The notes beneath the pieces were generated by a model. The model was given only the letters and a program-made list of their open reading frames with translations, was not told the DNA's origin and searched no databases. Of a stretch of DNA of 7,011 nucleotides, positions 1-6,384 are shown one piece after another. A program made the position numbers and the translations under genes. The stretch's first letter is position 1, and each line of letters begins with the position of its first letter. This stretch comes from Acetatifactor sp. (GTDB lineage: Bacteria; Bacillota; Clostridia; Lachnospirales; Lachnospiraceae), in the NCBI GenBank assembly GCA_024699575.1, contig JAILPF010000132.1:1-7011 (forward strand). The letters are read 5' to 3'.

Positions 1-140
1 TCTCCTTTAAGGATACCCCGACAGATGCGGTGAGTGTACTTCGGGCTTCCTTCTTTGCCATCATCCCGCCCACCATCATCTTCGCGATTTTCCAGAAGCA
101 GATTACGGATGGTGCAGCGTCGGGTGCAGTGAAGGGATAA
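1..140 (+). CDS. Carbohydrate ABC transporter permease, MalG type (3' end only)
   Basis: This is the C-terminal 45 residues of a gene that starts left of the window; whole codons begin at position 3 and the TAA stop is at 138-140. The protein shows the last membrane helix of a CUT1-type sugar permease, a hydrophobic run FFAIIPPTIIFAIFQ containing the paired prolines typical of this helix. It then ends in a short tail finishing GAVKG, the standard terminus of MalG-like inner-membrane permeases. Such permeases form a heterodimer with a MalF-type partner and import oligosaccharides delivered by a lipoprotein binding protein; those genes would lie upstream and are not visible. The next gene starts 38 bases later with no terminator-like hairpin between, so transporter and phosphorylases are probably co-transcribed. 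The family call is firm for so short a piece; the transported sugar cannot be read from it. Confidence 0.85.
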   Translation, partial: SFKDTPTDAVSVLRASFFAIIPPTIIFAIFQKQITDGAASGAVKG

Positions 141-178
141 ATAGTCACAATAGATTGCGATAGAAAGGAATGTAACAT

Positions 179-2452
179 ATGGCTAAGGTTGCAGACAGTT
201 ATTTTAAGGTTGACCCCTGGAAGGTGGTGGAGGAAGGGTTTGATCCGGAATACGGATTGACCGCCGAATCTGTTTTCTCATTGGGTAACGAATACATGGG
301 TGTGAGAGGCTACTTTGAAGAGGGATACAGCGGCAGCAGGCTTCTTGGCAGTTATTTCAATGGAGTATATGAACGTCAGAAGGCAGATGCACCGGGATAT
401 AAAGGAATTGTGCAGGAGACGGAGTTCATGGTGAACAGTCTGGACTGGCTGCATGTGAGAATTCGCGCAAGGGAGGAAGAACTGAACCTCGCGACGAGCA
501 AGGTGAGCGATTTCTATAGAGAGCTGGATTTACAGAGTGGTTGTCTGACCAGGAGCTTTGCGTGGGAGACGAAGCAGGGAACTCTGAAATTATGTTTCGA
601 ACGGTTGATTTCCATGGTGCACAGTGAGGAAGCTGCACAGCGTATCACTGTAAGCTCTGAGGACTATCAGGGCGAACTTAAGATTTGTATCGGACTTGAT
701 TTTGATACGGTACACGGTGGGGACAAAAAGCTGTGGGATATTCCGGAACGGAAAGCTGAGGCTAATAAATGTTACATCAAGGGGCGTACTAAGGTTACCG
801 GTATGGAGGTGGAAAGCTTTTGTCATATTAGCGGGAGCTTTACAGAAAAGTGGAGTGCAACACCTGTGTCGGAAGACGACAAAGCAGCAGTGGAATACAG
901 TATACAGATTGCAAAAGGTGAAAAAGTCATCCTGGAAAAGAAAGTGATTAACATCACCCCTCTTGCAAAAAATTCTCAGACAGGCAGTGCGGCATGGAGC
1001 AGATTAGAACAGATGAGTTTTGACGGCATGCTTGCCGAGAGTAAGAGCTGGTGGGCGGATGTGTGGAACAAATCCGATATTGAAATTCTGGGGGATGAGG
1101 AGAATCAGCAAGGTATCCGGTTCTGTATTTCCCAGATGTTTCAGACCTATCACGGAGCCATTGAGGGAACCAATATCGGAGCGAAGGGACTGACCGGTGA
1201 GGCATACAATGGTAATGCATTCTGGGATACGGAGACTTATTGCCTACCCTTCTTTCTGTTTCATGATAAACAGGCGGCCAGAAATCTTTTGTATTTCAGA
1301 TATGCCACACTGGACGAGGCAAGAAAAAGAGCGCAGGCTTTGGACTGCAAAGGAGCATTCTATCCGATTGCAACCATCAGCGGACGGGAGTGCTGTAGTC
1401 TCTGGCAACATGCCAGCCTTCAGTTACAGGCATCCACAGCGGTTGCCTATGGCATCTGGTGCTATGAGAAGATTACCGCAGATACTTCATTCGTGGAGGA
1501 GTATGGTTTGGAGATGCTGATTGAAATCAGTAGAATGCTGGCGACAAGAGGAGATTACAATGCAGACCACACACGCTACGGATATTACTGCGTGATGGGA
1601 CCTGATGAGTTTCAGATGATGGTGAACCAGAACTGCTATACCAACTACATGGGTCGATTTACTTTCCGCTATACCTTAGAGGTGATGGAGAGAATGAAAA
1701 AGCAGGCACCGGAGTCTCTTGCAAAAGTAAAAGCAAAAGTCGGTTTTGACGAGAAGGAAGGCCACGACTGGCAGGAGAAGGCTGATGCCATGTACATTCC
1801 TTATGATGAGGAAAGACAGATATTTGAGCAGCATGAGGGATATTTCGAACTGCCTCATGTTGATGTGGACGCAATTCCGGTGGAAGAATTCCCCTTGTAT
1901 AATCACTGGTCCTACGACAGAATTTACCGGAACGATATGATTAAACAGCCGGATGTGTTGATGTTTTTGCTACTGTTTAATTCTTCCTTCTCTCAGGATA
2001 TCATCCGGAAAAATTATGAATTTTATGAACCCAGATGTATTCATGAGAGTTCGCTTTCACCCTCTGTGCATTCCATTCTGGCACAACAATTAAACAGACC
2101 GGAGGAGGCATTTGATTTCTTCCGCTTTGCCACCAGAATGGATTTGGACAATTACAATCGCAACAGCGGAGAGGGCTTGCATACGACTTCCATCGCAGCG
2201 GCGTGGATGAACATCGTATATGGTTTCGGAGGACTCAGGTCCGACGGAGAAATGCTTTCCATGGCACCGGGAATTCCGAAACAGTGGGATGGATACAAAT
2301 TCCGTGTTGTCTATGGTGAGGAAGTGCTCTGTGTGGAAGTAGATAGGAAATCTGTGCGTTTGCACACGCAAAAGGGCGGAGAGATTTCAATGAAAATCTA
2401 CGGACAGATTTGTAAGATCGCGGGAGAAACGATGGAATTTGCAATGAAATAA
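179..2452 (+). CDS. GH65 family disaccharide phosphorylase (inverting, beta-glucose 1-phosphate forming), first copy
   Basis: A cytoplasmic enzyme (757 aa, normal GH65 length, no signal peptide) predicted to split an alpha-glucosidic disaccharide with inorganic phosphate into beta-glucose 1-phosphate and an acceptor sugar. Domains run in the family order: N-terminal beta-sandwich (about 15-270), helical linker, (alpha/alpha)6 barrel (about 310-680) and a small C-terminal beta domain (about 688-750). Recognisable motifs are LGNEYMGVRG (35-44), GAKGLTGE (334-341), FWDTE (348-352), GPDEF with the likely catalytic acid E477, KQPDV (589-593), and HESSLS (622-627), the phosphate-binding loop. HESSLSPSVHSI and GLHTTS (666-671) resemble maltose-phosphorylase-type members. 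However, the acceptor loop after GAFYPIATISG reads ECCSLWQHASLQLQAS (404-419), unlike the EITFEEIH loop I recall for maltose phosphorylases. The substrate is therefore open; a nigerose-like or 3-O-glucosyl-rhamnose-like disaccharide is possible. AGAAAGGA at 162-169 sits 9 bases before the ATG. The second GH65 gene follows after 14 bases. Confidence 0.93.
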   Translation: MAKVADSYFKVDPWKVVEEGFDPEYGLTAESVFSLGNEYMGVRGYFEEGYSGSRLLGSYFNGVYERQKADAPGYKGIVQETEFMVNSLDWLHVRIRAREEELNLATSKVSDFYRELDLQSGCLTRSFAWETKQGTLKLCFERLISMVHSEEAAQRITVSSEDYQGELKICIGLDFDTVHGGDKKLWDIPERKAEANKCYIKGRTKVTGMEVESFCHISGSFTEKWSATPVSEDDKAAVEYSIQIAKGEKVILEKKVINITPLAKNSQTGSAAWSRLEQMSFDGMLAESKSWWADVWNKSDIEILGDEENQQGIRFCISQMFQTYHGAIEGTNIGAKGLTGEAYNGNAFWDTETYCLPFFLFHDKQAARNLLYFRYATLDEARKRAQALDCKGAFYPIATISGRECCSLWQHASLQLQASTAVAYGIWCYEKITADTSFVEEYGLEMLIEISRMLATRGDYNADHTRYGYYCVMGPDEFQMMVNQNCYTNYMGRFTFRYTLEVMERMKKQAPESLAKVKAKVGFDEKEGHDWQEKADAMYIPYDEERQIFEQHEGYFELPHVDVDAIPVEEFPLYNHWSYDRIYRNDMIKQPDVLMFLLLFNSSFSQDIIRKNYEFYEPRCIHESSLSPSVHSILAQQLNRPEEAFDFFRFATRMDLDNYNRNSGEGLHTTSIAAAWMNIVYGFGGLRSDGEMLSMAPGIPKQWDGYKFRVVYGEEVLCVEVDRKSVRLHTQKGGEISMKIYGQICKIAGETMEFAMK

Positions 2453-2460
2453 AGGAGGTG
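2451..2460 (+). promoter_or_regulatory. Ribosome binding site of the second GH65 gene
   Basis: AAAGGAGGTG is close to a full match to the 16S rRNA 3' end. It begins inside the TAA stop of the first GH65 gene (2450-2452), which suggests translational coupling. The in-frame GTG at 2458 lies inside this site, so it is unlikely to be the start. The ATGs at 2464 and 2467 lie 5 and 8 bases after the GGAGG core, and 2467 has the better spacing. Confidence 0.85.
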
Positions 2461-2466
2461 GGTATG

Positions 2467-4650
2467 ATGCCGGAATGGGTGATTTTGGAAGAGGGTTACG
2501 CAGAAGAGAATGCTCCTTCTTTAGGAAACCGTTTTTTGGTCGGCAACGGATATATGGGTGTCAGGGGTACCCTGGAAGAGTATGAGGCTGATAAACTGCC
2601 GGCAGTCAATCTCGCCGGAATATATGACAAAGCCGGGGACGGATGGCGCGAGCCAATCAATGCTCCCAATCCCTGCTATGCATATCTGAAGGTGGATGGA
2701 GAGATTTACCGTCTGCCGGACAGAGAGGCAAAGTCTCACAAAATGGGAGTTGATTACCGCCACGGTATTTTTTTCAGAGAGACTGTATGGCATACACAGC
2801 GAGGGAATATTAAGCTTTGGACCGAACGCTTTGCAAGTATGAGTGATGTGCATGTGTTGGGAATGCGTTACAGAGTCTGTGCTGATTTCCATGCGGATGT
2901 GGAACTGCTTACCGGAATCGACAGTGCGGTATGGGATTTGAACGGACCGCATCTGGAGAGACTGGCGATGAAAGAGCGGGACAATACATTGTTGGTGTAT
3001 GCATATACCCACGAGGAAGATATACCGGTTGCTGTGGCAGAGAAAGTAAAAGCAGACTTCCCCACACAAATCAGAACCACGGTAAAGGGCGAAAAGATGC
3101 TTCACAGAATCAACCTGATTACCAAGCCGGGGGAAGAGTATTCCATTGAAAAAACAGCGGTGGTCTATACCGGGAAAGACTGCAAAAATCCGGAAGCGGA
3201 GGCACAGCGGGCGGTGGAAGCAAAATGTGAGGAGGGGTATGATGCTCTTCTTGCAGCGCATGTGGAACGCTGGGAAGAACTTTGGAAGCACTCAGAAGTA
3301 ACAATTCTGGGGGATGAGTCAGCCATGAGAGCTGTTAATTATTCCCTGTATCATCTGCACTCCATTGCACCCAGACATACGGACAGCCTGTCCATACCGG
3401 CCAGAGGCCTGTCCGGTCAGACCTATAAGGGCGCGGTGTTCTGGGATACCGAAATGTTTATGCTGGATTTCTTCTTAATGACGGATCCTGCAACAGCAAG
3501 AATTTTAATGAAATACAGAATCGATACTCTCGAAGGTGCATTGAAAAAGGCGGCCCACTATGGATTTGAAGGGGCATTTTATGCCTGGGAGAGCCAGGAG
3601 GGTGGATTTGATGCCTGCTCCGATTACAATGTGACGGACGTATTTACCGGTCGTCCGATGCGCACCTTTTTTAAGGATAAACAGATGCACATTTCCGCGG
3701 CGGTGGCCTATGGAATCCTGCGCTATGTGGAATGGACGAAGGACATCACTATTCTGGATGAAAAGGGTGTCCGCACAGTGGTGGAGTGCGCTAGATTTTA
3801 TTACAGTCTGCTACTGAAACATCTGAATAAACCTTATTATGAAATTCATGACGTAATTGGACCGGATGAGTACCACGAGCGTATCAACAACAATGGTTAT
3901 ACCAATCGTATGGCTAAATTTACTCTGGAGAGTGCGGTAGAGGTTTTGAAAAAAGCAAAACAAAACGGTACCCTCCCGAAAGAGTATGATGCGGAAAAAC
4001 TGTGTGAAGAGTTCGAGGATGCTGCCCGCAAGCTCTATCTTCCCAAACCGCAGCAGGATGGGGAGAAAAAGGGAGTTATCGAGCAGTTTGACGGATATTT
4101 TACACTGGAGGACGCAAGCCTAGAGCAGGTAAGGGGAAGACTTCTGCATGAGAAGGAGTACTGGGGAGGTGCTTACGGTGTGGCATCCCATACTCAGATT
4201 ATCAAGCAGGCAGACGTAGTTACCTGGCTGAATTTGTTCAGTGAGGAATATGATGTGGAGACACTTCGAGAGAATTGGGAGTACTATGAGCCCAGAACCG
4301 AGCATGGTTCTTCTCTGAGTGCGGGCATGTATGCGATGCTAGCCTGCAAGATCGGGGAACCCGACAGGGCGTATCCGTTTTTCTTAAAATCCGCTATGGC
4401 GGATTTACAGGCAGGTGGAAAGGAGTGGGCCGGACTGATCTATATTGGGGGTACACACCCTGCGGCAGCAGGTGCGGCTTACATGACTGCCATCAGAGGA
4501 TTTGGTGGAATCACAATAGAAAATGGCAAACTGGTTTGTCGTCCCAGTCTGCCAAAATCAATTCAAGGTATGCAATTCCATGTCTTTTACGGAGGGCAGG
4601 AATATGAGGTCAATATTGAAGGAAATGAGAGCAGTGTCAAAGCGTTTTGA
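2467..4650 (+). CDS. GH65 family disaccharide phosphorylase, second copy (nigerose/kojibiose-phosphorylase-like)
   Basis: A second cytoplasmic inverting phosphorylase, 727 aa from the ATG at 2467 (728 from 2464; the in-frame GTG at 2458 overlaps the ribosome binding site). It should release beta-glucose 1-phosphate from a disaccharide different from that of its neighbour. Motifs, numbered from 2467: LGNRF (19-23) and NGYMGVRGTLEE (27-38) in the beta-sandwich, ARGLSGQ (312-318), FWDTE (325-329), GPDEYHERINNNGYTN with catalytic acid E468, KQADV (580-584), and HGSSLS (613-618) for phosphate. The C-terminal beta domain starts near 675. The acceptor loop is long: WESQEGGFDACSDYN (374-388), then TDVFTGRP (390-397) and DKQMHIS (404-410). 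From memory this type of loop is close to nigerose and kojibiose phosphorylases, not to maltose phosphorylase; that sub-assignment is tentative. The two copies share the fold and catalytic motifs but differ too much to be a recent duplication. The stop codon overlaps the end of the converging LacI-type gene. Confidence 0.92.
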   Translation: MPEWVILEEGYAEENAPSLGNRFLVGNGYMGVRGTLEEYEADKLPAVNLAGIYDKAGDGWREPINAPNPCYAYLKVDGEIYRLPDREAKSHKMGVDYRHGIFFRETVWHTQRGNIKLWTERFASMSDVHVLGMRYRVCADFHADVELLTGIDSAVWDLNGPHLERLAMKERDNTLLVYAYTHEEDIPVAVAEKVKADFPTQIRTTVKGEKMLHRINLITKPGEEYSIEKTAVVYTGKDCKNPEAEAQRAVEAKCEEGYDALLAAHVERWEELWKHSEVTILGDESAMRAVNYSLYHLHSIAPRHTDSLSIPARGLSGQTYKGAVFWDTEMFMLDFFLMTDPATARILMKYRIDTLEGALKKAAHYGFEGAFYAWESQEGGFDACSDYNVTDVFTGRPMRTFFKDKQMHISAAVAYGILRYVEWTKDITILDEKGVRTVVECARFYYSLLLKHLNKPYYEIHDVIGPDEYHERINNNGYTNRMAKFTLESAVEVLKKAKQNGTLPKEYDAEKLCEEFEDAARKLYLPKPQQDGEKKGVIEQFDGYFTLEDASLEQVRGRLLHEKEYWGGAYGVASHTQIIKQADVVTWLNLFSEEYDVETLRENWEYYEPRTEHGSSLSAGMYAMLACKIGEPDRAYPFFLKSAMADLQAGGKEWAGLIYIGGTHPAAAGAAYMTAIRGFGGITIENGKLVCRPSLPKSIQGMQFHVFYGGQEYEVNIEGNESSVKAF

Positions 4651-4655
4651 CGCTG
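4632..4655. terminator. Hairpin over the two convergent stop codons, likely bidirectional terminator
   Basis: Arms 4632-4641 and 4646-4655 form a 10-pair stem with a 4-base GCGT loop; nine pairs are Watson-Crick and one (4635/4652) is U-G in the plus-strand RNA. The plus-strand stop (4648-4650) and the minus-strand stop (4637-4639) both lie in the stem. A pyrimidine run, TCTCTCTCC, follows on the plus side and CTCTCATTTCC on the minus side. Neither is a clean U tract, so termination may be incomplete. In the minus-strand RNA the 4635/4652 pair becomes an A-C mismatch, so the hairpin should serve the GH65 operon better than the regulator. Confidence 0.6.
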
Positions 4656-5647
4656 TCTCTCTCCACCAGTCTGGTGGGAAGTGTGATTTCTGTGGTATCT
4701 AAAGTCTTTCCGTTGAGGAGTTGCAACATGAAATCCACTGCCAGCCTTCCCTTCAGGTTCATATCCTGATGGATGGTGGTGAGTGGTGGCGTGACAAGCT
4801 GGGCAAGACTGATGTCATCAAAGCCGATGATGGATAAATCTTCCGGAATGCGCACGCCTTTTTTGCGCAGAGCCGCCATGATTCCTGCCGCCATAATATC
4901 GGCAGAGACCACAAGACCGGTCATATCGGGATGCTTGACAATCTCATTGCTCACCAGTTCGCAGGATGCGATATCCATTTCCTGCTGGAACACGATACTC
5001 TTGTCGAATGGAACGGAGGCTTCCGCAAGGGCAGCTTTGTAACCAAGGAAGCGTTCCTGCAATACACCGCCGTCTTTGATGTTGGGGGAGGCAAATCCGA
5101 TTTTGCGATGCCCTTTTTCAATCATATGACGGGTGGCGTTGTAGCTTCCGGTGAAGTCTTCCAGACCTACATTACAGAATTTTTTAGTATGAATATAACT
5201 ATCAATCAGTACCACCGGGATATTCAGACCTGCGAGGGAATCATAGAATTTATCCTTGAAAATGCCGGTGAAAAATAATCCGTCCATGTTCCAGCGCTGC
5301 AGAAAAGTCACCAGTTCTTCTGCTGTTTCCACGGTGCGGAGCATGAGATAGTAGCCGTTTTCACGTAGGGTAGATTCAATGGCACCGATGGTTGCGGAGT
5401 GGAAGGGGTCTTCCATGAAATTGGCATTATCCCTGGTGATAACATGGTTGACAAAGCCAATCACTTTGGAGGAGCTGGACACCAGAGAACGTGCGGACAT
5501 ATTCGGAACATAGCCCAACTGTTTGATGGCATCATTGATTTTTTGAATCGTTTCCGCGGAAACACGATTATCTTTTCCGTGGATAACATTGGATACTGTT
5601 GTGGCACTTACGCCGGTAGCTTCTGCGATATCTCTGATAGTGACCAT
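4637..5647 (-). CDS. LacI/GalR-family transcriptional repressor
   Basis: A cytoplasmic DNA-binding regulator of normal family length (336 aa). Residues 2-22 form the LacI-type helix-turn-helix (TIRDIAEATGVSATTVSNVI). The hinge follows (LGYVPNMSARSLVS, 44-57) with the usual alanine, arginine and leucine that insert into the operator's minor groove. Residues 61-330 are the two-lobed periplasmic-binding-protein-like sugar sensor, with IIGFDDISLAQLVTPPLTTI (273-292) and the C-terminal LPTRLVERDS. The usual asparagine-aspartate pair near 249-250 reads SAD, which may reflect an unusual ligand. The ATG is preceded by AAAGGAG with a 5-base gap on the minus strand. It is transcribed divergently from pgmB across an 86-base gap carrying a palindrome, and converges on the second GH65 gene with a 14-base overlap. 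It probably represses pgmB and its own gene; control of the GH65/transporter operon is likely but that promoter is outside the window. The effector is unknown. Confidence 0.93.
   Translation of the reverse strand: MVTIRDIAEATGVSATTVSNVIHGKDNRVSAETIQKINDAIKQLGYVPNMSARSLVSSSSKVIGFVNHVITRDNANFMEDPFHSATIGAIESTLRENGYYLMLRTVETAEELVTFLQRWNMDGLFFTGIFKDKFYDSLAGLNIPVVLIDSYIHTKKFCNVGLEDFTGSYNATRHMIEKGHRKIGFASPNIKDGGVLQERFLGYKAALAEASVPFDKSIVFQQEMDIASCELVSNEIVKHPDMTGLVVSADIMAAGIMAALRKKGVRIPEDLSIIGFDDISLAQLVTPPLTTIHQDMNLKGRLAVDFMLQLLNGKTLDTTEITLPTRLVERDSVKTL
4663..4677. repeat. Perfect short inverted repeat near the 3' end of the LacI-family gene
   Basis: CCACCAG and CTGGTGG flank a single T, giving a 6-pair GC-rich stem with a 3-base loop. 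It lies 7 bases beyond the stop-codon hairpin, inside codons for the conserved TRLVER segment of the regulator. Minus-strand RNA would meet this hairpin first and the other one second. It may assist termination, or it may be a by-product of the codons used. Confidence 0.35.
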
Positions 5648-5669
5648 GATAACTCCTTTGTTTTCTAAA

Positions 5670-5688
5670 GAACGTTAAACGTTCAACG
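5670..5688. promoter_or_regulatory. Probable operator of the LacI-family repressor
   Basis: Two symmetric readings overlap here. Positions 5670-5684 form a perfect odd palindrome, GAACGTT-A-AACGTTC. Positions 5673-5688 form a 16-base even palindrome, CGTTAAACGTTCAACG, with one mismatched pair and a central CG at 5680/5681. The even form, with the central CG step and flanking A and T runs, is the usual shape of LacI/GalR-family operators and resembles cre sites, so it is the preferred reading. It lies between the divergent regulator and pgmB, just upstream of a -10-like element, where binding would block pgmB and could feed back on the regulator. No copy was found in the short gap before the first GH65 gene. 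Confidence 0.7.
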
Positions 5689-5689
5689 C

Positions 5690-5697
5690 ATTATGAT
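5690..5697. promoter_or_regulatory. Overlapping divergent -10 elements (candidate promoters of pgmB and the regulator)
   Basis: TATGAT at 5692-5697 on the plus strand matches five of six bases of the -10 consensus. The complement of 5690-5695 reads CATAAT, also five of six, for the regulator on the minus strand. Neither has a recognisable -35 hexamer at 16-18 bases. For pgmB the operator covers the expected -35 and spacer; for the regulator it would lie just after the transcription start. The call rests on position and the -10 match only. Confidence 0.35.
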
Positions 5698-5733
5698 ATA
5701 TAGAGTTTAGCATATTTTTGTGGGAGGAGCAAG

Positions 5734-6384
5734 ATGATGATAAAAGGAATCATATTTGATTTGGATGGCGTGCTGGTATCCACGGACGAAATGCATTATC
5801 AGGCGTGGAAGCGCCTTGCCGGGGAACTTGGGATTACCGCATTTACCAGAGCAGATAACGAGAGACAACGCGGAGTAAGCCGTATGGCATCCCTGGAGGT
5901 TGTTTTGGAAAAGTCGGATAAGGTGTATAATGAAGAGGAAAAGATTGCTCTGGCAGAAAAAAAGAACGGGTATTATCTGGAACTGCTGGAGCATATGGAT
6001 GACAGTGCGGTGCTGGAAGGGGTAAAGAACGTTCTGCAGTTTTTGAAGGATAAAGGATATTTACTTGCAGTGGGTTCTGCAAGTAAAAATGCGCCTGCTA
6101 TCCTGGAAAAGACAGGCTTAATGCCTTATTTGGATAAAGTAAGCTGTGGCTTGGATACCACGAAGTCCAAGCCGGACCCAGAGGTATTTCTTGTGGCAGC
6201 AAAAAAATTGGGACTGCCTCCTGAGGAATGTCTGGTAGTGGAGGATTCTAAAGCGGGTATCGAGGCTGCAAAAGCAGGGCTGATGCGCTCTCTTGGTGTG
6301 GGACCATTCTATCAGACTTTGGGGGCAGATTTCTGTGCTGAGGCTTTGTGTAAAGTGCAGAATTGGGAGGAGGTACTATTGTGA
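5734..6384 (+). CDS. pgmB: Beta-phosphoglucomutase (HAD superfamily)
   Basis: Converts beta-glucose 1-phosphate to glucose 6-phosphate through a beta-glucose 1,6-bisphosphate intermediate, in the cytoplasm with Mg2+. This is the step needed after an inverting GH65 phosphorylase. HAD core motifs are present: FDLDGVLV with nucleophile D9 and acid/base D11; GSASKN (114-119) as motif II; K146 in KSKPDPE as motif III; VVEDS with metal ligands E170 and D171 as motif IV. The beta-PGM cap signature RGVSRMASLEVVLE (46-59) includes the substrate-contacting R50, and H21 and K77 are in place. Each residue is one higher than I recall for the Lactococcus lactis enzyme, so the true start may be the second ATG at 5737. 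GGGAGGAG at 5722-5729 serves either start. The length (216 aa) is normal. It is the first gene right of the operator and overlaps the next gene by 4 bases, so the pair is translationally coupled. Confidence 0.95.
   Translation: MMIKGIIFDLDGVLVSTDEMHYQAWKRLAGELGITAFTRADNERQRGVSRMASLEVVLEKSDKVYNEEEKIALAEKKNGYYLELLEHMDDSAVLEGVKNVLQFLKDKGYLLAVGSASKNAPAILEKTGLMPYLDKVSCGLDTTKSKPDPEVFLVAAKKLGLPPEECLVVEDSKAGIEAAKAGLMRSLGVGPFYQTLGADFCAEALCKVQNWEEVLL
6365..6373 (+). promoter_or_regulatory. Ribosome binding site supporting the GTG start at 6381
   Basis: GGGAGGAGG lies inside the last codons of pgmB, 7 bases before the GTG at 6381. The strength and spacing support a GTG start that overlaps the pgmB stop (GTGA, 6381-6384), a typical coupled junction. 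Confidence 0.85.

Noticed and set aside
179..2452. Naming the first GH65 protein a maltose phosphorylase
   Set aside because: The catalytic and phosphate motifs fit, but the acceptor loop lacks the pattern I recall for maltose phosphorylases, so a substrate name would be a guess.
2458..2466. GTG at 2458 as the start of the second GH65 gene
   Set aside because: It lies inside the AAAGGAGGTG ribosome binding site, so there is no room for initiation there; the ATGs at 2464 and 2467 have proper spacing.
2521..3291. 256-codon open frame on the minus strand
   Set aside because: It is fully antisense to the beta-sandwich region of the second GH65 gene, whose reading frame carries clear family motifs. 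The translated product is rich in Cys, His and Ser and shows no recognisable domain.
4387..4406. Perfect 8-base inverted repeat with a 4-base loop inside the second GH65 gene
   Set aside because: AAATCCGC and GCGGATTT pair, but no U tract follows and it lies mid-gene. About one such short repeat is expected by chance in 7 kb, and the codons encode a normal GH65 segment.
4931..5278. Plus-strand open frame of 115 codons, with another at 5399-5668
   Set aside because: Both are antisense to the LacI-family gene, whose frame is intact with all family motifs; neither has a convincing domain.
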